NCBI GenBank assembly: GCA_024277145.1
Contig: JAJRVU010000145.1
Location: 1-45,685 of the forward strand
Length of the DNA stretch: 45,685 bases
Direction: 5' to 3'
DNA from: Planctomycetota bacterium
Lineage (GTDB): Bacteria > Planctomycetota > Planctomycetia > Planctomycetales > Planctomycetaceae
Shown here: positions 17,036 to 26,221 of the stretch, piece after piece
How positions within the stretch are numbered: the first letter of the stretch is position 1
Layout: every line of letters starts with the position of its first letter
The notes under the pieces: model-generated
What the model was told of the DNA's origin: nothing
Seen by the model: the letters and a program-made list of their open reading frames with translations, nothing else
Database searches by the model: none
Position numbers and translations under genes: made by a program

Positions 17036-18004
17036 TTAGAATTCGATGTCATCATCGTCGTCGTCCTCGTCGTCATCAAAATCAGGATGGAGAGGATCTT
17101 CCGGCGAAAAGAAAAAGTCTCCCAGTCCCATTGGAACAGTATCGCCACCTAATGTTTGATTTTTCTTTTCTGCAAGTGATTGAAGATCAACCGCTTCGTC
17201 TCCCAGACAGTTTTTCAAAGCTTCTTTCCAGGCTTCATCCATGGAAAGGGGATGGTCTTTACTTTGCATTAATCGTTTCAATGAATACCGTAAAATATTG
17301 ATTCCATCCCGGGTTGAAAAATCGAGTTTTAAATCATGGGCTTCCTGCAGGAATTCCACCGTCAGGTTAAGAATATCTTCTTCTGCAAAAGGAAGATGAT
17401 ATTGAAGGATTGCGAGTTCATCATCCCGGTTAGGATGATTCAAAGTTAATGATGGCTGCAATCGGCTGAGAATGTAATCAGGAATTTCAAAAGTTGATTC
17501 ATCCACATTCATGGTGACGGAACAGCGGAAATCAGGATGAGCATGAATAGCAATTCCTGCGACGATGGATTCGACATATCTTCGATGGTCCAAAAGCGGC
17601 GCCAAACTTGCCCACGATTTTTCATTCATGCGGTTCCCTTCGTCCAGCAGGCAGATTCCACCACGGATCATGGCTGTCACTAAAGGGGAAGCGTGATACT
17701 TAATGGTTCCCTTTTCACTTAAAACGGGCGTGACAAGAAGGTCTTCGGGTCGAGTGTCCGAAGTACACTGGTAAATATAAAGTTCCTGTTCACGTTTTTG
17801 GGCAGCAGAAATCGCAAGGGATGTTTTACCAATCCCGGGAGGACCCACTAATCGAGGCGTTAAAGGGAGATCGTGTTTATCCACCACCAGCCAGCAGGCG
17901 AGCAATTGTTTAAGAACTTCATCCTGACCGATCCATTGCCCATCAGTGGAATCAGGAGTTGCGAGATGGAGCGAAACGCCATCAATTTCTACATGGTTAG
18001 CCAT
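17036..18004 (-). CDS. MoxR-type AAA+ ATPase
   Basis: This 322-aa AAA+ protein has Walker [10 protein letters not shown] (residues 54-62) and Walker [10 protein letters not shown] with D121 and E122, followed by sensor-like segments and [16 protein letters not shown], where the arginine after the second sensor is expected. The pattern [20 protein letters not shown] is typical of MoxR, a chaperone-like clade that activates partner proteins. The C-terminus ends in a strongly acidic tail ([13 protein letters not shown]) of unknown use. It is the first gene of a pair with the 622-aa protein. No VWA-domain gene, the common third partner, is adjacent. Confidence 0.9.
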   Translation of the reverse strand: MANHVEIDGVSLHLATPDSTDGQWIGQDEVLKQLLACWLVVDKHDLPLTPRLVGPPGIGKTSLAISAAQKREQELYIYQCTSDTRPEDLLVTPVLSEKGTIKYHASPLVTAMIRGGICLLDEGNRMNEKSWASLAPLLDHRRYVESIVAGIAIHAHPDFRCSVTMNVDESTFEIPDYILSRLQPSLTLNHPNRDDELAILQYHLPFAEEDILNLTVEFLQEAHDLKLDFSTRDGINILRYSLKRLMQSKDHPLSMDEAWKEALKNCLGDEAVDLQSLAEKKNQTLGGDTVPMGLGDFFFSPEDPLHPDFDDDEDDDDDDIEF

Positions 18005-18236
18005 TTTATATAATTTCCGATAATTTTAAGCTGAATTCGATTTAGATATCTTCAGGACATTATAGGTCGGTTTGATGTTCGATCCTATCTCTGACTTTTA
18101 TTCAAACGCCAGAAAGGTTAAAAAAAATGAATAATCCTCAATTCAAAGCTGAGGAATGATTTAATATTCGTATATTCTTCAGATAAAGAAGAATTCACGG
18201 AACGAAGATGCTGAGATTTTACACCGGGAAGAGACG

Positions 18237-19889
18237 ATGTCAAAAAAATATCCTGTTTTTGTGAAATATGACCTCGATGGGTTTTTTGGGATTTTCATTG
18301 ATAATCTTGTTCAATTGTTATTGATCGTTGCCCTTTGCACAACCTGTGGCATCTCTGCAGATTCGGATTTGCTCCTGAAGTTCATTCTTCCGGGAGCAGC
18401 GTTGAGTATTTTCTTCGGAAACATCTTTTATGCCTGGCTTGCGCATCGTGTTGCTCATCAGGAAGGACGATCTGATGTGACCGCTCTTCCGTATGGAATC
18501 AATACGCCTTCACTTCTTGTCTATATCTTTTTTGTGATGATTCCGGTTTATCAGCAGACAAAAGATCCGGTCAAAGCCTGGCAAATGGGAGTCATTGCCT
18601 GTTTGGGAAGTGGTTTGATTGAGTTTTTTGGTTCTTTCATTGCAGAAAAAATCCGAAGGAATACACCACGGGCAGCATTGCTTTCAACATTGGCAGGAAT
18701 TGCCATCGGTTTTATCTCGATGTCTTTTGCTTTGCAAATCTATCAGCGTCCACTCGTTGCGATGGTTCCGCTGGCGATTGTTCTCCTGACCTACTTTGCA
18801 CAGGTTCGGTTTCCTCTTGGAATTCCGGGAGGACTCATTGCTGTTTTCATTGGAACCGTTTCTGCCTGGCTATTCCCTTATATTCTGCCTGAGAATATTG
18901 CAGGACCTGCGATGAAAATTGAAGCTGTCCGATCATCCATTCAAAATGCAGGTTGGTACATGCCTCAGTTTGTCGGTTCCACCATTCTGGAAGTTCTTTC
19001 TCAACCGCAACAATGGATAGGGTATCTTTCCGTGATTATTCCGATGGGTTTGTTCAACGTGATTGGAAGTTTACAGAACATCGAATCCGCAGAAGCTTCA
19101 GGGGATCGTTACCCCACCGGAATTTCTCTGGGAGCAAATGGTTTAGGAACCATCATTGCTGCTTTGTTTGGAAGTTGTTTTCCAACTACAATCTACATCG
19201 GGCATCCGGGATGGAAATCTCTTGGTGCGCGGGCAGGGTACTCTACTTTGAATGGTTTTGTGATTTTATTGATTTGCCTGACAGGAACAGTCGGGCTTAT
19301 CAGTTCTGTGATTCCGATTGAAGCAGGGGTGGCTATCGTTTTGTGGATTGGAATTATCATCACTGCACAAGCTTTTCAGGCGACTCCGAAAAAACATGCT
19401 CCCGCTGTTGCCATTGGTTTGTTTCCCGCCATTGCAGCGTGGGGATTCACCGTGGTGCAGGGGACATTTATATTAATCGGGTTCTCTTCAGAAAAAGCAG
19501 CAACCCTTCAGCAAATTCTCAGTACAAATGTCTCGACCCAAGTGAGTGGTTTTTTAATTCATGGAATGATTGCAATCGAACGAGGCTATATTTTCACCTG
19601 CCTGATTCTTTCAGCTATCTGTGCATTCCTGATTGATCAAAAATTTTACTCTGCAGCGATCTGGTCTCTGGTTGCTTCCATTTTTGCATGGATCGGGTTA
19701 TCGCATTCTTACCAATTGAACGGGAATAATGTTGACTATCTGTTCCGGTTCCAATCCGTTCCGGAAGGGACGTATGCCTTTCATGCATCTGGCATTTCGC
19801 TGGGATACTTTTTCTGCTTCCTGATTTTCCTCTATTTTGGATACGCGCATTCCAAAGGAGAAGGGCTTGAAAAAATCAAGCATGAGTAA
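18237..19889 (+). CDS. NCS2-type (xanthine/uracil permease-like) transporter
   Basis: The 550-aa protein has about 12-14 hydrophobic segments. [20 protein letters not shown] and [20 protein letters not shown] match the first helices of the nucleobase permease superfamily, and the half-helix region [20 protein letters not shown] lies where the substrate site is formed. It probably imports a nucleobase or a related small molecule by cation symport; the exact substrate is not deducible. GGGAAGAG precedes the ATG. A small imperfect hairpin (CCTCA / TGAGG) lies in the 230-nt spacer upstream. It converges on the PH-like gene with a 41-nt gap. Confidence 0.85.
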   Translation: MSKKYPVFVKYDLDGFFGIFIDNLVQLLLIVALCTTCGISADSDLLLKFILPGAALSIFFGNIFYAWLAHRVAHQEGRSDVTALPYGINTPSLLVYIFFVMIPVYQQTKDPVKAWQMGVIACLGSGLIEFFGSFIAEKIRRNTPRAALLSTLAGIAIGFISMSFALQIYQRPLVAMVPLAIVLLTYFAQVRFPLGIPGGLIAVFIGTVSAWLFPYILPENIAGPAMKIEAVRSSIQNAGWYMPQFVGSTILEVLSQPQQWIGYLSVIIPMGLFNVIGSLQNIESAEASGDRYPTGISLGANGLGTIIAALFGSCFPTTIYIGHPGWKSLGARAGYSTLNGFVILLICLTGTVGLISSVIPIEAGVAIVLWIGIIITAQAFQATPKKHAPAVAIGLFPAIAAWGFTVVQGTFILIGFSSEKAATLQQILSTNVSTQVSGFLIHGMIAIERGYIFTCLILSAICAFLIDQKFYSAAIWSLVASIFAWIGLSHSYQLNGNNVDYLFRFQSVPEGTYAFHASGISLGYFFCFLIFLYFGYAHSKGEGLEKIKHE

Positions 19890-19930
19890 GCTGGTCGGAC
19901 CGTCCTGAAAACCGATTGTGCCTGAAAGAT

Positions 19931-20467
19931 TTAACCGCGAGCTTCAATCATTTTGAGAGCTTCTGCAGTGAGGCTTTTGGCATCACATGTTTTCAGGATG
20001 TTCTGGCGGAAGACTTCCGGGCGAAGAATTCCTTCCATGCGTAACAGGGAAGTGCCATCTTCTTTCAGCAGGTACATGTCAGCTGCATGATAAAATTCTT
20101 GTCCGGGGAGAACCTCGATAGCAACGTCTGCAATATCGTCTATGGGAACTTCATTGATCAATCGGGATTTTGCGCCGAGAGACATCTGCCAGACTTTCAG
20201 GGATCGGTTTGTAATTTCAAACTGAAGACCCGCCATCTTTGTCAACGCATATCCGATTAAGGAAAGTGGGGCCAAGGGCAGCGCAAACAAAATGCAGGAT
20301 ATTTTGACTCCCAGAATTTTTGTCGGAATCGAATCACAAACCTGACCAATGAATCGACCCATTCCTTTGGAAGCGAGGGAAGGGTAGACACTGATTATGG
20401 TTGCTTCCGCTTGAGGGCTGACACCCGCGATTGCTTGTGAAGTTGCAGTAGCCATCGAAATACTCAC
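19931..20467 (-). CDS. PH-like domain protein, possibly membrane-associated
   Basis: The 178-aa protein has a hydrophobic stretch (KISCILFALPLAPLSLIGYA, about residues 53-72) followed by a bacterial PH-like domain: LQFEITNRSLKVWQM, then INEVPIDDIADVAIEVLPGQ and a final helix. The ITNRSLKV pattern followed by a beta strand with IDDIADV is the usual look of bPH2 domains. Its N-terminus is Ala/Ser-rich and not a signal peptide. The function of such proteins is generally unknown; membrane association is likely. It stands alone on the minus strand. Confidence 0.7.
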   Translation of the reverse strand: MSISMATATSQAIAGVSPQAEATIISVYPSLASKGMGRFIGQVCDSIPTKILGVKISCILFALPLAPLSLIGYALTKMAGLQFEITNRSLKVWQMSLGAKSRLINEVPIDDIADVAIEVLPGQEFYHAADMYLLKEDGTSLLRMEGILRPEVFRQNILKTCDAKSLTAEALKMIEARG

Positions 20468-20841
20468 TCGTTTAAATAAATGTTCAAAAATAATGACCTA
20501 CAAATAAGTCAATAAACCTTGTTTATCAGCTTGGGAAGATTACCAGACCGATCTCCAAAATTCCAGCCTGAGCCCTGTACCACCCGCCGGAACCTGCTTT
20601 TTCAGGGAAAATAATGTTTGGTTGATAAAATGGGAAGGTGAAAACATTGGATTGCTTTAAAAACTCCTGTCTTGGAACTCTGGACCGATAGCATCCAGCA
20701 CATTGCGTAATATGTAGCGAATTCGGTACCATATATAGATAACAAAACAAATTTAACATATTATTATATTTCTATGATAACGAGCGCAAGCAGTTGTAAG
20801 TGAATATCAAGAGACTGTTTCAACGATTGTGAAGGTGGGGA
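20468..20841. other. Gene-free spacer of 374 nt
   Basis: This AT-rich spacer separates the starts of two divergent genes. A 77-codon minus-strand frame inside it has no ribosome site or family resemblance and is not called. No convincing promoter, terminator or RNA gene was seen, apart from AT runs near 20730-20780 that could hold promoters for both sides. Confidence 0.5.
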
Positions 20842-22093
20842 ATGAATAGAGAATTACAGGATATCATTGAGAAATATAAATCAGATGATGAATCTGTATT
20901 TAATACATGGTTCATCAATAATGATGAGCGATTAAAAGCCTTTCGTTCGATCCGGCGTGGCGTTCAGAAAGTAATACAAGATATTAAAAACAGGGAATTT
21001 GGAAATGATTTCAAGGACACTTCATTGGAGTTTGTTCTGAACTGCATCACGGAACAAAAACAAGTATTTATCGGTGCGTCACATGCTTTTTACTGGAAGC
21101 CAAAGCTTCGAATTCCAGATATTTATGAAAATGAAGAGAATAAAATGGCATTCGGGCAATTCCTTGAAAATTGCTATGAAGCAACAAAAGAAGAGCAAAT
21201 TACAAAGGAAATAATACATCTCGATCAGAGAAAAATTAAGGGGCTGGGACCGGCGGTTGCTAATATCTTATATTTTCTTCATCCCGAAATAATACCGCCA
21301 TTCAATACCGCTATCGTTAATGGGTTCAACTACTTATTCAATGATAAAGTCAAATTAGGTTCATGGCAGGAATACATTCGCATGCGCGAAATTATTATGG
21401 AAAAAAAACAACCAGTACAGAACCATGCTTTCAAAAGATCTCGGCGCATTTTCTGGTTTGCTGTTTGATATTGGCGTTAAAAAAATTATGGTCGGTGACG
21501 AAGGTGCACTTTCTGAAAAAGAGAAAATAAAGATAGAAAAACTTCTTAAAAAACGACATAAGGAAGTAATGAATGAGAAAGAAGAGGAAAATTTACATAC
21601 AGAGATGCAATATCACCTCCTGAAAATCGGTCACTCTTTAGGCTATGATGTAATGAGTGCGTCAAACGACAAATCAAGATCACACGATGGTAACAATTTT
21701 TCATTCATATGCCTGTCTGACTTTCCTGATATTGGCGTTGATAAAATCACTAGCAGTACGATCGCATTAATAGATGTTATCTGGTTTCAAAAAGGAACAA
21801 ATAAAGTCATCAGTGCTTTTGAAGTTGAAAAAAGCACTTCCATCTATTCCGGAATACTCAGGCTTACAGATTTGTATTACTCTTTTCCCGAAGACCCATC
21901 GACCCTTTTCTTGATTATTCCAGATAAAAGAGAAAAAGAACTGATAATGCAATTAAGTCGACCAGCAATTAAAGGGAACAACATCGAAATTCATTACATC
22001 CTGTTTTCTGACTTGCGTAAACATTGTGATGCAATATGTAAATTTGGAGAAGGTAAAGAAACACTGAAAAAAATAGCAAAAACCGTAACATGA
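20842..22093 (+). pseudogene. Probable PD-(D/E)XK nuclease gene interrupted by a frameshift
   Basis: Two frames (20842-21468 and 21425-22093) read as one 416-aa protein if one A is removed from the A8 run at 21401-21408; the join then reads [20 protein letters not shown]. The first part contains a helix-hairpin-helix-like motif ([20 protein letters not shown]) and the second a PD-(D/E)XK-like nuclease core: D117 in LIDVIWF, then FEVEKSTSIYSGILRL with E133/E135/K136 of the second frame. The shift may be a true mutation, a phase-variable run, or a sequencing error. A defence or restriction-type nuclease is the best guess; no methyltransferase gene lies nearby. Alternatively the second frame is translated from its own ATG at 21425. 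Confidence 0.65.
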
Positions 22094-22136
22094 ATTATCA
22101 TAGTTAAATGAAATTCAAAGAACTGCGCATCAGCAA

Positions 22137-23519
22137 CTAATCTTCAGCGCGGCTGCCATCGCCGCACATCTTCACGATCTTAGGCTGGAACCGCGCAACG
22201 ATTTCAACCAGATCTTCCTGAGCCTGCATCACTTCGTTGATATTTTTGTAAACACCCGGAACTTCATCCGCACCGGCAGAGAGAACCTGAATTCCCCTGT
22301 TTTCAAGGTCATTCTTAACCGCTTCCCAACGGTATTTCTCTTTCGCTTTTGTTCGCGACATACATCGCCCCGCACCGTGAGATGCAGAGTTCAGACTGTC
22401 AGGGTGTCCTTTACCACGAACAACATATGCAGGATCAGCCATCGTTCCGGGAATCACTCCCAGAACATTTTCGCCCGCAGGAGTCGCCCCTTTTCGATGA
22501 ACAATCAGTTCCTTTCCAAAGTGCTCTTCCTTCCATGCAAAGTTATGATGGTTTTCCACCCCTGCAATAATTCTTCCGCCGACAAGATCACTGACCAGTC
22601 GATGAATCACCGCATGATTCGCTTCTGCGTATTTTCCCATCAGCGTCATTGCATTCCAGTACTCCGTTCCTTCTTCGGAATTAATATCCAGCCATGCCAG
22701 TTTTGCGAAATCTTCATGCCTTTTAGTAAGTTTACTTCTCGCAATTTTGGAATAGGTGTTACAAACAGAAGCACCCACCCCCCGGCTTCCGGAATGGCTT
22801 AACAAGGCAACGTAGTCTCCCGGTTCCAGTCCGAGTTCCGGTTTGGTCAAAGTCAGCACTCCGTATTCCACGAAATGATTTCCAGAGCCGGAAGTTCCCA
22901 ACTGTTTCCATGCAGTATCTTTTCTCTCACGAGTGGTTCGCGTGATTGACCAGTCTTCATCCATCACGGAATGCTGCTGAGGTTTTTCATGCTGAACGCC
23001 AACACCGAACCGAGTTCCTTTCTCAATTGAGATTCGGAAATCATGAGACTGCTTCTTCATTCTTTCCACTGGGATATCAAGAACAGACAATTTCATTCTG
23101 CAGGCAATGTCGACTCCAACTGCGTATGGAATCACCGCATCTTCCATCGCAAGCACACCGCCGATAGGAAGTCCGTATCCCAAATGGGCATCTGGCATCA
23201 TCGCAGCTGCTCGCGCACCTGGCAAAGTACAAGCTTTTTTCAGTTGTCCATGCGCAGCCTCATCGATGTCCTTTCCCCAGGTTTCGTAAGAAATCGGTTT
23301 AGGAGGCGTGTAATTTCTTTCTTCGATCAGCTCACGATCCAACTGGCCATATATCTCGTCCTGAACATATGATATAGGGGAATCAGCCACGAGTTTCAGC
23401 TCTTTTTTCAGCTGTTTTCCTCGGGTTTTATTCACTTTTACCTGTTCCTGCACAATTTTCATGGCTAATTGGACACAGGCTTCCGGGATGCCTATTTTCG
23501 CTAATTGCCTGAAATTCAT
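22137..23519 (-). CDS. rtcB: RtcB family RNA ligase
   Basis: The protein matches RtcB, which joins RNA 2',3'-cyclic phosphate or 3'-phosphate ends to 5'-hydroxyl ends using GTP and manganese. Conserved blocks are all present: MPDAHLGYGLPIGGV, VGVDIACRMKL with the metal-binding Cys, GSGNHFVEYG, HSGSRGVG, HHNFAWKE, RKGATPA and SASHGAGRCMSR with the His that takes GMP. The block usually read as GSMGTPSYVV is GTMADPAYVV here, a variant. The start at 23519 (460 aa) has AAGGA 10 nt upstream; the frame can extend to 23540. No archease or RtcA gene lies beside it, and no sigma-54-type regulator is adjacent. Confidence 0.93.
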   Translation of the reverse strand: MNFRQLAKIGIPEACVQLAMKIVQEQVKVNKTRGKQLKKELKLVADSPISYVQDEIYGQLDRELIEERNYTPPKPISYETWGKDIDEAAHGQLKKACTLPGARAAAMMPDAHLGYGLPIGGVLAMEDAVIPYAVGVDIACRMKLSVLDIPVERMKKQSHDFRISIEKGTRFGVGVQHEKPQQHSVMDEDWSITRTTRERKDTAWKQLGTSGSGNHFVEYGVLTLTKPELGLEPGDYVALLSHSGSRGVGASVCNTYSKIARSKLTKRHEDFAKLAWLDINSEEGTEYWNAMTLMGKYAEANHAVIHRLVSDLVGGRIIAGVENHHNFAWKEEHFGKELIVHRKGATPAGENVLGVIPGTMADPAYVVRGKGHPDSLNSASHGAGRCMSRTKAKEKYRWEAVKNDLENRGIQVLSAGADEVPGVYKNINEVMQAQEDLVEIVARFQPKIVKMCGDGSRAED

Positions 23520-24113
23520 GACATGGATATCCTTAATCATTAACTTGGCTTCGACAAGTTCGACAAAGTTTGCTATAATTAATGCTCTGATTAAGTTACA
23601 ATGCCGTTCATACGTATCATGTTAATGTTTGATTGACCCGGGACAACGTAATTTGTTGTCCCACAAGTATAAAATCCAAAAGCATAGAACCCAAAACATA
23701 AAACACTGTATAGAGCGTATGAATTCTATCTCTTGATGAAACAGCCATGAACTTCTGGTTTGATATTTCAGGCTTTCCATCAGAAGACACTGACAGGAAC
23801 GTTTGGTTCCAATTAAAATCGACTGATGACCCGGAAAAAATCCTGTATACAGGTTCAATTTCCGTAACGAACGTTAATTTGTGAATTTCCAATGAATAAC
23901 GGAACGCAGGCAATTAACAATTCTGGACTGTCTGTCCTGAGTTTGTTAGCCAGCGAGTAAGAAAAAGCAAAAACAAAGCCAATTCGCTTTTGTGGTCATA
24001 TGATCACGTAGAGTAATATTCCGTTTTCCTAACTAATAACTATTTGATATAAAGCGACAACATTTACGGACGATAGTCTTTTAAATAACAGTCGAAGGGG
24101 AGAAACCGGCCAT
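23520..24113. other. Gene-free spacer of 594 nt between rtcB and the PFOR operon
   Basis: This divergent spacer must hold the promoters of both neighbours, but no box close to consensus stands out. It contains a perfect 8-bp hairpin (23640-23662). A 98-codon minus-strand frame (23617-23913) overlaps that hairpin and has no ribosome site or family resemblance. AGGGGAG lies just before the PFOR start. Confidence 0.5.
23640..23662. repeat. Perfect 8-bp inverted repeat with 7-nt loop
   Basis: GGGACAAC and GTTGTCCC flank GTAATTT. There is no T run on either side, so it is not a normal intrinsic terminator. It could be an operator, an RNA hairpin or part of a dispersed repeat. Confidence 0.6.
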
Positions 24114-26075
24114 ATGAGCACGGAAACTATTGATCGACCAATTACTGATAACATTGAATACCCTGGTATTTCCACAACGTGTGACGGAGCAGAAGGCGTT
24201 GTCTGGGTGGAAACCCACATCTGCCAGGGATCAGGTGCGTATCCAATTACAAGTTCAACCACAATGGGTTCAGGCTTTAATGCCAACGTTATGAATGGCA
24301 TCCCGAACTTGTGGGATGAGCAACTCATTTTCTTTGAACCGGAAAGTGAACACTCCGCTGCAACGTTCTGTGAAGGATTTGCATTAGCGGGAGGTCGGGT
24401 GACCAACTTTACTTCTGGTCAGGGTCTTGTCCTGATGAAAGAAGTTCTTTATACAATTTCAGGGAAACGTCTTCCGGTTGTGTTTAACATTGGTGCCCGT
24501 GCATTAACCAGTCATAGCTTGAATGTTCATGCTGGTCATGACGATGTGATGAGTGTTTCGGATGTCGGATGGGGAATGCTGTTTGCCCGAAATGCACAGG
24601 AAGCATGTGACCTCTGCCTGATTTCACGAAAGGTTGCAGAAGAAACAAAAACACCTTTCTTTTCAGTACAGGATGGGTTCCTGACAACCCATACCGTGGA
24701 AACTGTGAAACTTCCTGAAAAAGAATTCATGAAAGAATTCATTGGTGATCCTAATGAAAAACTTATGAATTTAATGGATCCTGAAAATCCGATCATGTCT
24801 GGAGTTGTTCAAAACCAGGATTCCTACATGAAGGGAAAAATTGCTCAACGTGGGTACTACGACAAAGTAGAAGAGTCCCTTGTCAGTGCATTTGAAGAAT
24901 TCCATAAGAAAACAGGTCGTCATTACGATCTGGTTAAAGGATATCGATGCGAAGATGCGGAATACATTATTGTTGGAATGGGAAGCTATATGGAAACAGC
25001 CCAGACAACAGTGGATTATCTTCGCGACGTGAAGGGGATCAAAGCAGGTTGCCTGAATATTCATTGTTTCCGTCCGTTCCCTGCAAAACAGATTGTGGAA
25101 GCTTTGAAAGATTGCAAAGCATTCACCATTTTTGAGCGAATGGATGATCCACTTTCAACAACGGGTAATCATTTAACTCGTGAGATCAAAGCAGCATTCT
25201 GTGATGCCATGAATGGCCAGAATGAAATGCCTGAAATTTCAAGCATTCCCAAAATTTATCATGGGTCAGCTGGCCTTGGAAGTCGGGACGTTCGTCCTGG
25301 TGATATCAATGCAGCCTTTGACAACATGATCAAAGATGGCAAACATTATTTCTGTCTGGGAATTAAACATCCTCTTGCACTGGAAGTCGTTGACGATCCT
25401 GATATGCGACCTAACGGTGCCTACTCAATGCGAGGCCATTCCGTGGGTGGTTTTGGTTCCGTCACAACAAACAAGGTGATTGCAACCATCGCAGGGCAGG
25501 TGTTCGGCAAAGACGTTCAAGCTTATCCGAAATACGGATCAGAAAAGAAAGGTCTTCCTACAACTTACTACCTGACGATTGCTGGCTCCCATATTTTCAC
25601 TCACAGTGAATTGGAATATGTGGAACTGGTTGTATTGAATGACACCAATGCCTTAATCAGCGGTAATCCTTTAAAAGGGATGGTTGAAGGGGGAGCGATC
25701 TTCATGCAGAGTGATCAGACCGATCCTGCAGAACTGTGGAAACGAATTCCTGCTCATCACCAGAAAACAATCCGGGAAAACAAACTTCATGTCTACTTTA
25801 TTGACATGGTAAAAATTGCCCGCGAAGTGGCATCACAGCCCGACCTTCAAATGAGAATGCAGGGAATTATCCTATTGGGAGTCTTCCTCAAGCTGACACC
25901 TTTCTCAGATGAAAGTGGCATGACGGACGACGCGGTTTATGAAGGTGTTGAAAAGGCACTGAGAAAATACTTCGGAAAACGTGGGGAACAGGTTGTCCAG
26001 GATAACCTGACCTGTGTCAAACGAGGTTATAAAGACCTGCAGGAAGTTCCCGCAGACATTATTTCCGGAAGCTAA
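24114..26075 (+). CDS. Pyruvate:ferredoxin oxidoreductase, alpha plus gamma domains
   Basis: The 653-aa protein joins two of the PFOR domains. Residues 1-400 are the alpha domain (FEPESEHSAATFCEGFALAG, ALTSHSLNVHAGHDDVMSVS, TPFFSVQDGFLTTHTVETV), which helps hold thiamine diphosphate and pyruvate. The rest is the gamma-type domain (MRGHSVGGFGSVTTNKVIA, YYLTIAGSHIFTHSELEYVE). With the next gene it would oxidise pyruvate to acetyl-CoA and reduce ferredoxin; another 2-oxoacid remains possible. The ATG follows AGGGGAGAAACCGGCCAT. It lies 146 nt before its partner gene. The enzyme is oxygen-sensitive in most organisms, so it hints at a fermentative or low-oxygen capability. Confidence 0.9.
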   Translation: MSTETIDRPITDNIEYPGISTTCDGAEGVVWVETHICQGSGAYPITSSTTMGSGFNANVMNGIPNLWDEQLIFFEPESEHSAATFCEGFALAGGRVTNFTSGQGLVLMKEVLYTISGKRLPVVFNIGARALTSHSLNVHAGHDDVMSVSDVGWGMLFARNAQEACDLCLISRKVAEETKTPFFSVQDGFLTTHTVETVKLPEKEFMKEFIGDPNEKLMNLMDPENPIMSGVVQNQDSYMKGKIAQRGYYDKVEESLVSAFEEFHKKTGRHYDLVKGYRCEDAEYIIVGMGSYMETAQTTVDYLRDVKGIKAGCLNIHCFRPFPAKQIVEALKDCKAFTIFERMDDPLSTTGNHLTREIKAAFCDAMNGQNEMPEISSIPKIYHGSAGLGSRDVRPGDINAAFDNMIKDGKHYFCLGIKHPLALEVVDDPDMRPNGAYSMRGHSVGGFGSVTTNKVIATIAGQVFGKDVQAYPKYGSEKKGLPTTYYLTIAGSHIFTHSELEYVELVVLNDTNALISGNPLKGMVEGGAIFMQSDQTDPAELWKRIPAHHQKTIRENKLHVYFIDMVKIAREVASQPDLQMRMQGIILLGVFLKLTPFSDESGMTDDAVYEGVEKALRKYFGKRGEQVVQDNLTCVKRGYKDLQEVPADIISGS

Positions 26076-26221
26076 TTCAAAACTTCTGGAACAACCTTGT
26101 TAAAGCTCACTCTAAAAAACATCACACAGTAGTGGTTCACAAAATTCAAATTTCACTCGTTGGAATTTCAATTTATTACAGAGAACTCTTCTGTTTAAAT
26201 AATTAAAAGGAAACAGATACT

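Noticed and set aside
20526-20759. A 77-codon minus-strand frame upstream of the PH-like gene
   Set aside because: No ribosome site and no coding character; it occupies the spacer between divergent genes.
20842-22093. A restriction-modification system
   Set aside because: No methyltransferase or specificity gene lies within reach; only the nuclease-like protein is seen.
23617-23913. A 98-codon minus-strand frame in the rtcB-PFOR spacer
   Set aside because: It has no ribosome site or family likeness and runs through a perfect hairpin.
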